Shown here one piece after another: positions 25,995 to 35,819 of a stretch of DNA of 64,000 nt. The position numbers were made by a program, and so were the translations under genes. Numbering within the stretch: the first letter of the stretch is position 1; the number at the start of each line of letters is the position of its first letter. Source of the DNA: Clostridia bacterium (GTDB taxonomy: Bacteria > Bacillota > Clostridia > Oscillospirales > Feifaniaceae); assembly GCA_017517965.1 (NCBI GenBank), contig JAFWXR010000024.1, positions 33,616 through 97,615 on the forward strand, written 5' to 3'. A model generated the notes under the pieces. That model ran no database searches. It had not been told where the DNA came from and was given only the letters and a program-made list of their open reading frames with translations.

Positions 25995-26731
25995 TACTCT
26001 ATATAAGCAAAATTGCTGTTTTTACTACGCTCCTGCATTGTCATAAGTACTTTGCTGTGTAAATCTGCCGTTTTATCAGCCACGGTGTTACCTTTTGCAT
26101 AGAATGGGCCGTCAAAAAAGACTTCGGTAATCGGTCGCCTGAATAATTTTGATTTTTTGTAGGTGACTGTCATTGCAAATGCAGGTTTATTGAATTTTAC
26201 GGGAAATTTGAAGGAGGTGTCGGGGAAAGGGCGAATTTTCGTATAATACTCCCACACGTGAGCTTCGGGATAAATTACAACGGGGTGTCCTTTTTCGATG
26301 CGTGTCCCGATTGCTTTGGTAAGCTCCTTCATGCCGTGAAGCGTATTGACAATCGGAAGTGCGCCTAAGTACGGAAGTATTTTCCCGATAACGGGTATGC
26401 CGTAGTTTGCCGTGCTGACTACCGTATAGATTCTTTTCGGAAGAACGCACAATGCAGGCAGAATTACGTCACCGACGGGTTGCGTGTGATTGCCGTAAAT
26501 GAAAAAGTCACCGTTTACGCTTTTAATATTTTTTCTGCCTCTTATTTTTGTATGCAAAAATAATTTACAGTAAAGCCCTCCGAAAACGACGGCAAGACCG
26601 TAAATAAGATTTGATAAAACCTTTGACAAAACATCATTTCGCACCCAGACGTAATCGTCGGGCAACTTGAAGTTCTGATTTGCGCTTTGTGTAAAATCGT
26701 CGGAAAACGATTGATAATATCTTACTTTCAT
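25976..26731 (-). CDS. PlsC-like acyltransferase homologue (second of pair)
   Basis: 251 residues of the lysophospholipid acyltransferase (LPLAT) superfamily. Block I is FIYGNHTQPVGD, where His and Asp are five residues apart rather than the usual four; block III-like VIYPEAHVWEYY. One hydrophobic segment (~45-62) suggests membrane association. Its ATG overlaps the stop of the preceding paralogue by 4 bp. Last of four tightly packed genes with two GT8 enzymes, so it may acylate a sugar or glycolipid rather than glycerol phosphate (inference). Confidence 0.72.
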   Translation of the reverse strand: MKVRYYQSFSDDFTQSANQNFKLPDDYVWVRNDVLSKVLSNLIYGLAVVFGGLYCKLFLHTKIRGRKNIKSVNGDFFIYGNHTQPVGDVILPALCVLPKRIYTVVSTANYGIPVIGKILPYLGALPIVNTLHGMKELTKAIGTRIEKGHPVVIYPEAHVWEYYTKIRPFPDTSFKFPVKFNKPAFAMTVTYKKSKLFRRPITEVFFDGPFYAKGNTVADKTADLHSKVLMTMQERSKNSNFAYIEYKKSEP

Positions 26732-27591
26732 AACGAGCCTTTCCAGCCTGCAATATCCGAATTCTCAAAAGTGTAGGTCAGCTTTTTGCCGTAAACTCTT
26801 TCGTAGCAGTTTTTCTTGAGATTGTAATCCGCCTCGCAAAGCAACTGCGTGTTTTCTTTTGCCGACTTGCTCTCGTCGGGATACAAAACGTCCAACACGT
26901 GCAGTTTGTATTTTACCTTTTTGAATTCTGTGGTATCATCCTCGTCCTTGTCAATCATTTCCACAAAGCAGGAGACGATAGGGACGTTTAGTTTTGCCGC
27001 GAAAAAATATGCACCGTTTTTGGGCGGACGGGGTTTTCTGTAGTTGAACCACATTTCCTGCTCGGGATAAAGCAGTACCGCCTGTTTTTTATCCACCAGT
27101 TTTTCTCTCAGCACGGAGAGAAAATTTTTTGCCAGATATCGAGGCTCGGTTGAGAGGGGGATTGTGTCGGCGTAATTCATAAGAAATCCTATAATACCCG
27201 TCATGGCAAAATTCGAGGTCTGACTTATTATGGCAAGGTCACGCCTGCCAAGCGTATTGGTCAGGTGGCGTATAACCGTGTTTTCCAGAGGGCTGAAATG
27301 GTTGCTCGTTATGAGCATACCGCCGATATTTTCGGGTATTTTTTCAAGACCTATGATTTCGGTGTCCTTGTTTATAAGACGTGTTGCAGTTTTTGCAAGA
27401 AAAACGGCAACAGCCTTTTTTATTCTGAAGGTCGGGGTTTTTCTGTTATTTACATAAAAGTCGGTGATTTCTTTACTCTGAGCGGGGGTGAGAACGGGAT
27501 CGTTTAACTCAACTTTTTCGTGAAAATTTCCGCTTTGAGCGAAATCTTTAATATTTTCAATGACTTTTTTTCGGTTGTCACCTATAATCAT
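26728..27591 (-). CDS. PlsC-like acyltransferase homologue (first of pair)
   Basis: 287 residues, LPLAT superfamily. Block I is LITSNHFSPLENTV (an HX4E in place of HX4D); block III is LLYPEQEMWFNYRKPRPPKNGA; a substrate-type AAKLNVPIV follows. The acidic Asp-to-Glu change makes the catalytic chemistry uncertain but still possible. A long N-terminal extension (~1-75) includes a segment KEITDFYVNNRKTPTFRIKK. Overlaps both neighbours by 4 bp. Related to the next gene but too divergent to be a recent duplicate. Confidence 0.74.
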   Translation of the reverse strand: MIIGDNRKKVIENIKDFAQSGNFHEKVELNDPVLTPAQSKEITDFYVNNRKTPTFRIKKAVAVFLAKTATRLINKDTEIIGLEKIPENIGGMLITSNHFSPLENTVIRHLTNTLGRRDLAIISQTSNFAMTGIIGFLMNYADTIPLSTEPRYLAKNFLSVLREKLVDKKQAVLLYPEQEMWFNYRKPRPPKNGAYFFAAKLNVPIVSCFVEMIDKDEDDTTEFKKVKYKLHVLDVLYPDESKSAKENTQLLCEADYNLKKNCYERVYGKKLTYTFENSDIAGWKGSL

Positions 27592-28541
27592 AACCTGATT
27601 TTTACTCCGTTTTCGTGCATTTTTTTGAAAGTAATCTCGTTTTCGGGAATTTCCGTGCCTCTGCGTACAAGAAGTTCAAGACATTCGCCGTCTGCTTTTT
27701 TCTTGTCGTCGGTGTAGGCTTTTTTGTATGCGAGAATTTCCTCTATATAACCGCTGTCCTGTGCATACTTCCAGAAAATATCGCCATATTGTATCCCGTC
27801 ATAGCACCACGGTTTTGAAAACAGATTGTAGTGAATGATGCCCGTACGTTCAAGAGGTGGTCTTGCGTCGTTGGGCATAGCGTCCCAACGTTCGTCAAGA
27901 TAGAGGATTTTGCCGTTGCACATAGCGTTAAGATAATCCTGGTCGGGTGCAATGCTGTCAAAGTGATAGGTGTTCAAAAGGCTCAGAAAATGCCCTTCGA
28001 GGTCATTTTCACGCATTTTTTTCAGGTTCATAAGCAAAACGCCTGAATTTATGTATTCTTCTGCTTTTACACCAACGGCGTTTTCGGTATACGCTACGAG
28101 AGGCGGAATATCGGCTATCGATAAGTCGTTGCAGGCGGCAATAAAGTTGTCACCCATATCTATATCGAAAAGATTTGCAATGTCATCCGTCAAAACCACG
28201 TCGCTGTCAATGTATATACCCTTGTCGTACTGCGGAAACATTGCGGGGATAAACAGACGGAAATATATGGTCAGCGTGAAATAATCGCAGCGTAGACGGT
28301 TACTCATTCTGTCGTCGAGTGCATCAAAATTTGCTTTCATGGGAGTAAGCTCAATTTTGAAGTTTTCCGTTTCGAGTGCCTTTAATTTCTGTATATTGGT
28401 TTCGTTTAAGCCCTGATGCAAGACGATTGCCCTGTACGTACGGGCGGAATTTGCATTTTTGATTGCGGAATTGAGTGCTACAGCCAGAAAAGGCGCATAG
28501 TTGTCGTCTATGGTGAAAAATATGGGGATTTCTCTATTCAT
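27588..28541 (-). CDS. Glycosyltransferase family 8
   Basis: 317 residues, GT-A fold. The DXD-bearing segment is GIYIDSDVVLTDDI, with EYINSGVLLMNLKKMR, DQDYLNAMCNGKI and the C-terminal IIHYNLFSKPW, all characteristic of GT8 retaining galactosyl/glucosyl transferases that use UDP-sugars and a divalent metal. The start overlaps the upstream GT8 by 4 bp. No membrane helix. Probable role: adding hexose to a lipid- or wall-linked acceptor; the acceptor is unknown. Confidence 0.87.
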   Translation of the reverse strand: MNREIPIFFTIDDNYAPFLAVALNSAIKNANSARTYRAIVLHQGLNETNIQKLKALETENFKIELTPMKANFDALDDRMSNRLRCDYFTLTIYFRLFIPAMFPQYDKGIYIDSDVVLTDDIANLFDIDMGDNFIAACNDLSIADIPPLVAYTENAVGVKAEEYINSGVLLMNLKKMRENDLEGHFLSLLNTYHFDSIAPDQDYLNAMCNGKILYLDERWDAMPNDARPPLERTGIIHYNLFSKPWCYDGIQYGDIFWKYAQDSGYIEEILAYKKAYTDDKKKADGECLELLVRRGTEIPENEITFKKMHENGVKIRL

Positions 28542-29329
28542 TGTTCAATACTCCTTTTATATATATCGTCAAATTCAAAAATTCCAAGTTCGTTATGAAG
28601 CCTGTCGATATGCCACGGCTTTACGGTGACAGACCTGAAATACGGCAGAAATTTAAAGAAGGTCGTAAAGTGCTTGAATACGGTTGCCTCCTTGATTTTG
28701 CCCTGCTCGTTGTATACGGCAGGCACCTTCTTTTTTAGTGCCAGTTTGTTGAGTGCCGACTGATCAGGCATAAACATTTTTTTGTCACGGCACATCCTTC
28801 GGCATTTTTCAAACAGACCGTTTTTACGGATGTTTGCCATATTCATGAGAAGCACGCCTGAATTGAGATAATCGTGTTTAAATATATTACCGAAAAACCA
28901 TTTTCCGTAACGGTCGGGCACGCCGATGATATCAATATCCGTCATATCCGTGTTATAAAATTTTAAGAAATCTCTGCGACACAGCACGTCGGTGTCGAGG
29001 TAGAGAATTTTGTCGGGTATCTGCGGTGTTATATCGGCAAACAGCCTTAACATACAAAGCGGTGTAAAGCGTGTTTTTATATTCGCAATCGGCAGATAGC
29101 CGTTAAAGCTTTCGCTTATATCAAGCAGAATCACTCTGTTGCTTCTGCCTTCGCCACGTATTGCAAGACTGAGTTTTTCTGCAAAATCAGTGCTTATGGC
29201 GTCTTGTCTGCCGGCATTTGCGGTCAGAATATAAAAGTTCAGATCTGCCGTCGTGTTTTTGCAAATGGAAAGTGCGGACATAAAGATGCCTTGTCGTACA
29301 CCTGCATCACCGCAAAAGAGAATATTCAA
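28538..29329 (-). CDS. Glycosyltransferase family 8
   Basis: 263 residues. The likely start is TTG 29329, set by a perfect AGGAGG 9 nt upstream; the product begins MNILFCGDAGVRQG. DXD segment ILYLDTDVLCRRD, then YLNSGVLLMNMANIR, MPDQSALNKLALK and a C-terminal TVKPWHI in place of the usual HYNGxxKPW. First gene of the GT8/GT8/acyltransferase/acyltransferase operon. The two GT8s are distant paralogues and probably add successive sugars. Confidence 0.85.
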   Translation of the reverse strand: MNILFCGDAGVRQGIFMSALSICKNTTADLNFYILTANAGRQDAISTDFAEKLSLAIRGEGRSNRVILLDISESFNGYLPIANIKTRFTPLCMLRLFADITPQIPDKILYLDTDVLCRRDFLKFYNTDMTDIDIIGVPDRYGKWFFGNIFKHDYLNSGVLLMNMANIRKNGLFEKCRRMCRDKKMFMPDQSALNKLALKKKVPAVYNEQGKIKEATVFKHFTTFFKFLPYFRSVTVKPWHIDRLHNELGIFEFDDIYKRSIEQ

Positions 29330-29407
29330 ACTTCTTCACCTCCTGAGTGCATTATGACGGCATCTTTTTTGAAATAAAACCTATGATTGATAGAAATTCG
29401 TCTACAA

Positions 29408-29502
29408 GTTAAAAATCAGCCGTAGAATTATTCTACGGCTGATTCTACGAATCGTAGAGCGGCAAAAACGCCCCGTTTTTAAGGCAAAACGGGGCGTTTA
29501 AA
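29408..29502 (-). terminator. Paired terminator hairpins
   Basis: Two long perfect inverted repeats lie between the XRE gene and the GT8 operon: ATCAGCCGTAGAA / its complement (29416-29444) and AACGCCCCGTTTT / its complement (29467-29499). A smaller TCTACGAATCGTAGA stem lies between them. On the minus strand both large stems are followed by T-runs, so they act as a double terminator for 29508-30110. Confidence 0.8.
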
Positions 29503-29507
29503 GCAAG

Positions 29508-30110
29508 TTATTTTTTTGTGGGCTTTTTGATAAAAGCACATAGTATCACAACGATTTGCCCTGCAACACCCAGAAGATATATGAGGGCAACGTTGATTTT
29601 AAAGTGCAGGAAAGTTATGTGTATTGCTGCAAGAACCGACCAGATAAGTGCCGATATAATAAAATAGTTGTTTCGCGGATTAAACCAGATTGAATTAAAC
29701 ACCAATCGTATAATCAGCACGACGGGTACGGTATAGACGAAATACAACCATTGAAAAGTTGCTTCTTTCGTTATAAGTGAAGTGATGATAAAGGCAAGTA
29801 TAACGACAAGCCATACCGCACTTTCTGTAATGTAAGAAATCACTTTGCGGTTATATTTAGTTTCCTTCTGCTTGTTCTCTTTGACCGCTTCCTCAACGTT
29901 TTTGTCCTTGACCAGATAATCGAGAGAAACACCGAAAAGTTCGGCAATTTCAACGAGGACGGAAATGTCGGGAGAAGATTCGGCACGTTCCCATTTGGAT
30001 ATCGTCTTGTCCGAATAATTGAGTTTTTCGGCAAGTTCCAGCTGAGTCATATTGTTAAGCAGCCTGAGTTCTGTTATGTTTTTGGCAACTATGTTCTTTA
30101 CGTCCTTCAT
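29508..30110 (-). CDS. XRE-family regulator fused to membrane domain
   Basis: 200 residues. Helix-turn-helix at ~8-62 (MTQLELAEKLNYSDKTISKWER, PDISVLVEIAELFGVSLDYLV), a basic linker, then four hydrophobic helices (~95-195). The architecture is common in Firmicutes and suggests a membrane-tethered regulator that senses an envelope signal, but targets are unknown. It lies 37 bp after pyrI on the same strand; read-through from the pyr operon is possible. A second XRE-membrane protein is encoded at 57045. Confidence 0.85.
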   Translation of the reverse strand: MKDVKNIVAKNITELRLLNNMTQLELAEKLNYSDKTISKWERAESSPDISVLVEIAELFGVSLDYLVKDKNVEEAVKENKQKETKYNRKVISYITESAVWLVVILAFIITSLITKEATFQWLYFVYTVPVVLIIRLVFNSIWFNPRNNYFIISALIWSVLAAIHITFLHFKINVALIYLLGVAGQIVVILCAFIKKPTKK

Positions 30111-30147
30111 GGTATTACCTCATAAATACAACAAAATTGCCCTTCTT

Positions 30148-30564
30148 TTACTGTTGCTTGGTTTCACAATAAATACAACGGTACGTGCGTTTATCCTTGT
30201 CCGTCAATTTGAAAATGTGGGGCAATTCCTGCTCCGTCTGTGTGATACAACGGGGGTTTTTGCAGAAAAGCACGTTTGTCAGTTTTTCGGGAAGGTCGAG
30301 TTTTACCTTTTTTACAAGCTTGCTGTTTTCTATAAAATTGACCGTTGCATCAGGGTCCACGTAGCCGAGAATGTCCATATCCACGTCAAGATTACCGTCA
30401 ATCTTGATTATGTCCTTGCGACCCATTTTTTTACTGTGTACGTTTTTTATAAACGCAACCGAACAGTCCATCGTGTCAAGACCGAGCAGTTTGTAGAGAA
30501 GCATTCCTCTGCCTGCGGTAATATGGTCTATAACGATACCGTTTACTATAGAATCTATGTTCAT
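30148..30564 (-). CDS. pyrI: Aspartate carbamoyltransferase regulatory subunit
   Basis: 138 residues. N-terminal allosteric nucleotide-binding domain (IDSIVNGIVIDHI at the start) and C-terminal zinc domain with Cys ligands in CKNPRCI and YRCIYCE. PyrI binds CTP/ATP and assembles with PyrB. Presence of pyrI places this ATCase in the class-B enzymes, which is frequent in Clostridia and rare in Bacilli. It starts 2 bp after pyrB and is the last pyr gene. Confidence 0.94.
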   Translation of the reverse strand: MNIDSIVNGIVIDHITAGRGMLLYKLLGLDTMDCSVAFIKNVHSKKMGRKDIIKIDGNLDVDMDILGYVDPDATVNFIENSKLVKKVKLDLPEKLTNVLFCKNPRCITQTEQELPHIFKLTDKDKRTYRCIYCETKQQ

Positions 30565-30566
30565 AC

Positions 30567-31502
30567 TTATTCTCCTTTTTCAAGACCGAGCAGTTTGAGT
30601 ATAAGCGCCATACGCATATACTTTCCGTTAAGCACCTGCTTGAAATAGCAGGCACGGGGATCCTTGTCCACGCCGACTGCAATTTCATTGACTCTCGGCA
30701 GGGGGTGAAGCACTATAAGGTCGTCCTTACCCGTTTCAAGTCTGCTCTCGGTGAGAATATAACTGTCTTTAAGACGCAGATAATCCTCCTCGTTGAAGAA
30801 ACGTTCCTTCTGGACTCTCGTCATATAGAGAATGTCAAGGTCGGGAAGTACGCTGTCAAGATCCGTCGTCTGCACGTAAGGAATATTTTTTGCCTTTATG
30901 ACGTCGTTTTTTATGTAACTCGGGAGCTTGAGTTCAGCGGGGGAGATGAGCACGATTTTTATGCCCGTATGCTCACTGAGTGCCGAAATAAGCGAATGTA
31001 CCGTTCTGCCAAACTTAAGGTCACCGCAGAAGCCTACCGTAAGATTGTCAAGCCTGCCTTTTTCACGGCGTATCGTGCAAAGGTCTGCAAGTGTCTGTGT
31101 CGGGTGGCAGTGACCGCCGTCACCTGCGTTGATAACGGGGATAGAGGCGTTCATCGAAGCAACGAGAGGTGCACCCTCTTTGGGGTGACGCATTGCGATA
31201 ATGTCGGCATAGCAGGAAATTACCTTTGACGTGTCAGCCACACTCTCGCCCTTTGAAGCCGAGGAGGACATGGCATCCGAAAAGCCGATAACGTTTCCGC
31301 CAAGATCGTACATTGCCGCCTCAAAACTGAGGCGTGTACGGGTCGAAGGCTCAAAGAAAAGCGTTGCAAGCTTTTTACCGTCACAACGGTGAGCGTACTT
31401 TTTCGGATTTGCAATTATGTCGTCTGCAATTTCGAGAAGTTCGTTTATGTTTTCCTGGCTTAAATCAACTATGTCGATAAGACTTTTGGGGAAATCTGAC
31501 AT
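30567..31502 (-). CDS. pyrB: Aspartate carbamoyltransferase catalytic subunit
   Basis: 311 residues. Carbamoyl-phosphate motif [13 protein letters not shown], the [14 protein letters not shown] segment, the FGRTVHSL loop and HPLPRVNEI near the C-terminus. It condenses carbamoyl phosphate and aspartate in UMP synthesis. Its start shares a base with the end of pyrE and it is followed after 2 bp by pyrI. Confidence 0.97.
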   Translation of the reverse strand: MSDFPKSLIDIVDLSQENINELLEIADDIIANPKKYAHRCDGKKLATLFFEPSTRTRLSFEAAMYDLGGNVIGFSDAMSSSASKGESVADTSKVISCYADIIAMRHPKEGAPLVASMNASIPVINAGDGGHCHPTQTLADLCTIRREKGRLDNLTVGFCGDLKFGRTVHSLISALSEHTGIKIVLISPAELKLPSYIKNDVIKAKNIPYVQTTDLDSVLPDLDILYMTRVQKERFFNEEDYLRLKDSYILTESRLETGKDDLIVLHPLPRVNEIAVGVDKDPRACYFKQVLNGKYMRMALILKLLGLEKGE

Positions 31503-32140
31503 TATTTTCCCCCTCCAATCCAGCTTTCATCAGAGGGATTGTTGCGGAATGCAATAAGACGCTGAATATCGCTTTCTGCGATGTAGCCTTCCTCTGCAGC
31601 AACCTCTGCAATCACGTCAAAGTTGGTAAGAGAGATGTTTTTAACGTTTGCATCGGCAAGTCTTTCAAGACCTTTTTTCATACCGTACGTAAAGATGCTC
31701 ACGATGCCGAGAACCTCTGCACCTGCTTCACGCAGAACGTTTACAACTTCGATAACGCTGCCGCCCGTTGAGATAAGGTCTTCAACAACGACAACCTTCT
31801 GTCCCTTTTCGAGTCTGCCTTCAATCTGATTCTGTCTGCCGTGGTCCTTTGCGCCTGAGCGAACGTAGCCCATAGGCATATCAAGAATATGTGCCGTAAT
31901 TGCGGCGTGTGCGATACCTGCAGTAGAAGTACCCATAAGCACTTCTGCATCGGGATAGTTTTCTTTTATGAGCTTTGCAAGGCCGTTTTCAACGTCCGTT
32001 CTTACCTTGGGTGCTGTGAGTGTAAGTCTGTTATCACAGTATACGGGGCTCTTGATACCGCTTGCCCAAGTAAACGGTTCATCGGGGCGGAAGAATACCG
32101 CTTTGATTTCAAGAAGGTCTTTTGCAATAAGTTTTTCCAT
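31502..32140 (-). CDS. pyrE: Orotate phosphoribosyltransferase
   Basis: 212 residues. [12 protein letters not shown] at the N-terminus, [11 protein letters not shown], the flexible loop [11 protein letters not shown] and the PRPP-binding [13 protein letters not shown]. It converts orotate and PRPP to OMP. Located between pyrF (14 bp gap) and pyrB. Confidence 0.97.
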   Translation of the reverse strand: MEKLIAKDLLEIKAVFFRPDEPFTWASGIKSPVYCDNRLTLTAPKVRTDVENGLAKLIKENYPDAEVLMGTSTAGIAHAAITAHILDMPMGYVRSGAKDHGRQNQIEGRLEKGQKVVVVEDLISTGGSVIEVVNVLREAGAEVLGIVSIFTYGMKKGLERLADANVKNISLTNFDVIAEVAAEEGYIAESDIQRLIAFRNNPSDESWIGGGK

Positions 32141-32154
32141 TTTTGTTTATCTCC

Positions 32155-32853
32155 TTATCCTACAAATTCTTTTACACAACGGCGGTATGCTGCAACCGGG
32201 TCGTCAGCCGCCGTAATCGGTCTGCCCACAACTATGTAGTCAGAGCCTATTTCTTTTGCTTTTTCAGGTGTCGTTATACGAACCTGGTCACCCACGTCAC
32301 CGTCAGCAAAACGCACACCGGGGGTAACTGTGAGAAATTCTTTTCCGCAGTTTTCGTGAACGATGCCTGCTTCAAGCGGTGAACATACGACGCCGTCAAG
32401 TCCTGAATTTTTTGCAACCGTCGCATAGTGTAAAACAACCTTATCAAGAGGCTCTTTTATAAGCAGGTCGCTTTCCATTCTTTCCTGCGAGGTTGAAGTA
32501 AGCTGTGTAACTGCAATAAGTAGAGGGCGTGTTCCGTCGGGACGTGTGAGACCTTCGATAGCAGCCTTCATCATTTCTGCAGTGCCTGCGGCGTGCAGGT
32601 TGCACATATCAACGTCAAGTGCCGAAAGAACAGCCATTGATTTTTTAACCGTATTCGGAATATCGTGAAGCTTTAAGTCGAGGAATATCTTGTGTCCTCT
32701 TGCCTTGATTTCACGGACTATGGCAGGACCTTCCGCATAGTAGAGTTCCATACCGATTTTTACAAAAGGCTTTTCGTCTTTAAACTGATCAAGAAATGCC
32801 ATAACGGCGTCCTTACTTGAAAAGTCGCATGCAATAATTACGTCTTTACCCAT
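32155..32853 (-). CDS. pyrF: Orotidine-5'-phosphate decarboxylase
   Basis: 232 residues, type-1 short form. Active-site [15 protein letters not shown], with phosphate-binding VTPGVRF and [13 protein letters not shown] near the end. It produces UMP from OMP. The strand and order (pyrD-pyrF-pyrE) are typical of Firmicutes pyr operons. Confidence 0.97.
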   Translation of the reverse strand: MGKDVIIACDFSSKDAVMAFLDQFKDEKPFVKIGMELYYAEGPAIVREIKARGHKIFLDLKLHDIPNTVKKSMAVLSALDVDMCNLHAAGTAEMMKAAIEGLTRPDGTRPLLIAVTQLTSTSQERMESDLLIKEPLDKVVLHYATVAKNSGLDGVVCSPLEAGIVHENCGKEFLTVTPGVRFADGDVGDQVRITTPEKAKEIGSDYIVVGRPITAADDPVAAYRRCVKEFVG

Positions 32854-32867
32854 TTTTCTTTCCTTTC

Positions 32868-33779
32868 TTAGTGAGCAGCACCAATGATGTCTGCAAGTTT
32901 TTCTATGTTATATTTTTCCATTGCTTTGGGAAGGTCGTCAATTATCTTAGGACAGATAAAGGGGTCCGTAAGATTTGCTGCACCGACCTGAACACAGCGT
33001 GCGCCCGCCATCATCATTTCGATAACGTCGTCAGCACTCGAAACACCGCCCATACCGACTATCGGGATATTTACGGCTTCGTATACACGGTATATCATCG
33101 AAACTGCAACGGGGAATATACCGGGGCCCGAATAACCGCCACTCTTGTTTGCAATTACGGGACGGCGTGATTTTAAGTTTATTCTCATACCGAGCATCGT
33201 GTTTATAAGGCTGATACCGTCGGCACCTGCCGCTTCACACGCTTTTGCAATTTCCGTTATATCCGTAACGTTGGGGGAGAGTTTTATTATTATCGGCTTC
33301 GTTGACTGCTTTCTCACCGCCGCCGTAACCTCTGCCGCCGCTTTTGCCGACGTGCCGAAGGACATACCGCCGCCGTGAACGTTTGGACAGCTTACGTTGA
33401 CTTCAAGCCAGCCGATATTGTCCTGCCCTTCAAGACTTGCGGCAACACGCTCGTATTCACCTATCGAGAAGCCGTTTATGTTTGCCATAACGGGTTTATG
33501 GAAAATCTTTTTCATTTCGGGCAGAATTTCGTCCACAAGGACTTTCACACCCGGATTCTGCAGGCCGACGGAGTTTATCATACCTGCAGGACATTCGGCA
33601 ATTCTCGGCGTTGCGTTGCCGAATCGGGGCTCTTCCGTGATACCCTTGAAGGAGAATGAGCCGAGTTTGTTTATATCGTAAAGTTCTGCAAATTCTTCAC
33701 CGTAGCCGAAGGTGCCCGAAGCACCCATAACAGGATTGTCAAGTTTTATACCGCAAAGGCTTGTGCTTATATCTACCAT
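32868..33779 (-). CDS. pyrD: Dihydroorotate dehydrogenase catalytic subunit (class 1B)
   Basis: 303 residues. [25 protein letters not shown], the catalytic Cys in [12 protein letters not shown] and the FMN/phosphate-binding [15 protein letters not shown]. It oxidises dihydroorotate and passes electrons to NAD through PyrK. Overlaps the pyrK end by 7 bp. Confidence 0.97.
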   Translation of the reverse strand: MVDISTSLCGIKLDNPVMGASGTFGYGEEFAELYDINKLGSFSFKGITEEPRFGNATPRIAECPAGMINSVGLQNPGVKVLVDEILPEMKKIFHKPVMANINGFSIGEYERVAASLEGQDNIGWLEVNVSCPNVHGGGMSFGTSAKAAAEVTAAVRKQSTKPIIIKLSPNVTDITEIAKACEAAGADGISLINTMLGMRINLKSRRPVIANKSGGYSGPGIFPVAVSMIYRVYEAVNIPIVGMGGVSSADDVIEMMMAGARCVQVGAANLTDPFICPKIIDDLPKAMEKYNIEKLADIIGAAH

Positions 33780-34504
33780 ATTACCTCCTCACGGTCTAAA
33801 ACGGGACCGTCTTTGCATATGCGTTTATCACCGTATTTCGTTTTGCAGCTGCAACCCATACATGCACCGAAACCGCAACCCATACGCTCTTCAAAACTGT
33901 ACTGACCGCTGCCCACAGCCTTTGCTTCTATCGCCTTGAACATGGGCAGGGGACCGCAGGTGTAGAAGAATGAATAAGTAAGGTCTGCCATAGCATCGGT
34001 AACGAAGCCTTTTACGCCGTATGAACCGTCTGCCGTTGCAACGATTACTTTTGCACCGAGATTTTCAAATTCTTTTTCAAGAAAAATCTCACTCTTTGTG
34101 TTAAAACCTAAAATAACCGTGGGTTTTGCACCCTTTGCAATAAGTTCTTTACAAAGACCGTAAAGAGGCGGTATTCCGACACCGCCACCGATAAGAAGGG
34201 GCGCATCCCCACTTTTATCGGGGTTAAAGCCGTTGCCGAGGCCTACAAGCAGGTTGAGTTTTTTGCCTGCCTGCATTACAGACATATCTTCAGTACCGCT
34301 TCCCACAACCTTGTATATGAGTACGAGGCTGTTTTCACCGTATTCGCATACCGAAATGGGACGGCGTAAAAATTTACCCTCAAGCTTTATATTTACGAAC
34401 TGACCCGGCTTTGATAATGCCGAGGTGTCACCCTCAAGCGTCATTTTGTAGACGCTGTCGGTCAATGCAACGTTTTCTTTTATTGTAAAAATACTCTCTG
34501 TCAT
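33773..34504 (-). CDS. pyrK: Dihydroorotate dehydrogenase electron-transfer subunit
   Basis: 243 residues of the ferredoxin-reductase fold. FAD motif FLRRPISVCEYG, NAD-type GGGVGIPPLYGL and a C-terminal [2Fe-2S] cysteine set in MGCGFGACMGCSC plus RICKDGP. Forms the PyrD2K2 complex using NAD. Overlaps the dihydroorotase gene end by 4 bp. Confidence 0.96.
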   Translation of the reverse strand: MTESIFTIKENVALTDSVYKMTLEGDTSALSKPGQFVNIKLEGKFLRRPISVCEYGENSLVLIYKVVGSGTEDMSVMQAGKKLNLLVGLGNGFNPDKSGDAPLLIGGGVGIPPLYGLCKELIAKGAKPTVILGFNTKSEIFLEKEFENLGAKVIVATADGSYGVKGFVTDAMADLTYSFFYTCGPLPMFKAIEAKAVGSGQYSFEERMGCGFGACMGCSCKTKYGDKRICKDGPVLDREEVIW

Positions 34505-35733
34505 TTTATGTCCTCCGATATCCAGATTGCCTTATTGTCTATTGACGTGCACAGGCATTTGCCGTAAACTTCCCTGTCCTCAAAGGGTGTTGCCCTGCCG
34601 AGTGTTTTGAAGTTGTCGGGATTTATGCGGTAAGGCGTGCTCACGTCCCATATTGAAAAGCCTGCATCACCCTTGAGCGAAAAACGCTCTCTCGGTGCGG
34701 TGCACATAAGTTCAGTAAGGCGCATCATATCTATGATGCCTTTTTTAACGAACTCCGTATACATCACGGGAAAGGCACATTCAAGCCCCACGACACCCAT
34801 CATACTTCCGAGCAGACCCTTTGCCTTTTCTTCGGCAGAGTGGGGAGCATGGTCTGTTGCTATCATATCGATAGTGCCGTCGCAAATACCCTCTATAAGT
34901 GCCTGCTTGTCCTCTGCACTGCGTAAAGGCGGGTTCATTTTGAACTTGCCGTCATCCTGCAGATTGCTGTCATCAAGCACGAGATAGTGAGGTGCCGTTT
35001 CGCAGGTTATGTCCACACCTTCTGCCTTTGCCTTGCGTATTATATCAACTGATTCCTTGGTCGATATGTGGCATATGTGAAGCGAAGCACCCGTTTCTTT
35101 AAGAAGTTCTATATCTCTTGCAATCGGGCTCCACTCACTTTCTGAGCAGATGCCGGGTAAAGAGTGATTTTTTGCATATTCACCGTCGTGAATCACGCCA
35201 CCGAAAAGAAGTGAATTATCCTCCTCATGTGCGGCAATGAGTTTGCCGAGTGCTTTTGCTTTTAAGAGGGCGTCTTTCATCATTTCGGGTGTCTGTACAC
35301 CACGACCGTCATCCGAAAATGCGCATACACGGCTTGCCATACCGTCCATATCCGAGAGGACTTCGCCCTTTTCACCGACCGTTATCGCACCGTAAGGGTG
35401 TACCCTTACCCCGTTTGAAGCCTTGATACATTCGTAGGCAATATCAAGGTTTTCGACACTGTCGGGTACGGGTGAAAGGTTTGGCATGGTGCACACGTCC
35501 GTATAACCGCCTGCCGCTGCAGCCGCCGTTCCCGTCGCAACTGTCTCTTTATAAGAAAAACCCGGCTCACGCAAATGCACGTGTACATCTGCGAAACCGG
35601 GAAGTAATATCATATTTGTCGCATCAATGTCAAAGGACGTGCTGTCCGAAAAAGGAAACACTTCTACCTTAGCGTTGATACGCTTTTCGCCGTTTGGCGT
35701 ATATTCTTTTACGTTGTTGAAATTGTATATCAT
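34501..35733 (-). CDS. pyrC: Dihydroorotase
   Basis: ~410 residues from ATG 35733, which has GGAG 8 nt upstream; the ORF itself opens at 35769 inside the attenuator hairpin. Metal motif GFADVHVHLREPG, the HICHIST and CETAPHYLVLD segments, and IATDHAPHS. Type I dihydroorotase closing carbamoyl aspartate. First gene of pyrCKDFEBI; carAB and pyrR are not in this window. Confidence 0.96.
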   Translation of the reverse strand: MIYNFNNVKEYTPNGEKRINAKVEVFPFSDSTSFDIDATNMILLPGFADVHVHLREPGFSYKETVATGTAAAAAGGYTDVCTMPNLSPVPDSVENLDIAYECIKASNGVRVHPYGAITVGEKGEVLSDMDGMASRVCAFSDDGRGVQTPEMMKDALLKAKALGKLIAAHEEDNSLLFGGVIHDGEYAKNHSLPGICSESEWSPIARDIELLKETGASLHICHISTKESVDIIRKAKAEGVDITCETAPHYLVLDDSNLQDDGKFKMNPPLRSAEDKQALIEGICDGTIDMIATDHAPHSAEEKAKGLLGSMMGVVGLECAFPVMYTEFVKKGIIDMMRLTELMCTAPRERFSLKGDAGFSIWDVSTPYRINPDNFKTLGRATPFEDREVYGKCLCTSIDNKAIWISEDIK

Positions 35734-35746
35734 AGAAAAACTCCGT

Positions 35747-35781
35747 AAAAAAGCCTTGCCTTTCGGCAAGACTTTTTAAGA
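35747..35781 (-). promoter_or_regulatory. pyr leader attenuator-type terminator
   Basis: On the minus strand an 8-bp stem with GAAA tetraloop (GTCTTGCC-GAAA-GGCAAGGC) and a run of six T ends 8 nt before the GGAG of pyrC. A second hairpin (TAAGACA / TGTCTTA, 35781-35801) precedes it. A terminator between promoter and first gene is the classic layout of transcription attenuation. Neither a PyrR anti-antiterminator motif nor a leader peptide of useful length is evident, so the mechanism is open. Confidence 0.78.
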
Positions 35782-35819
35782 CATTTAAATTGTCTTAGCC
35801 CATAATTATAATTTTTATT

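Noticed and set aside
35781..35812. Minimal open frames (ATG-GGC-TAA and ATG-TCT-TAA) in the pyr leader
   Set aside because: Two-codon frames without ribosome sites are expected by chance in AT-rich DNA; not enough to call a leader peptide.
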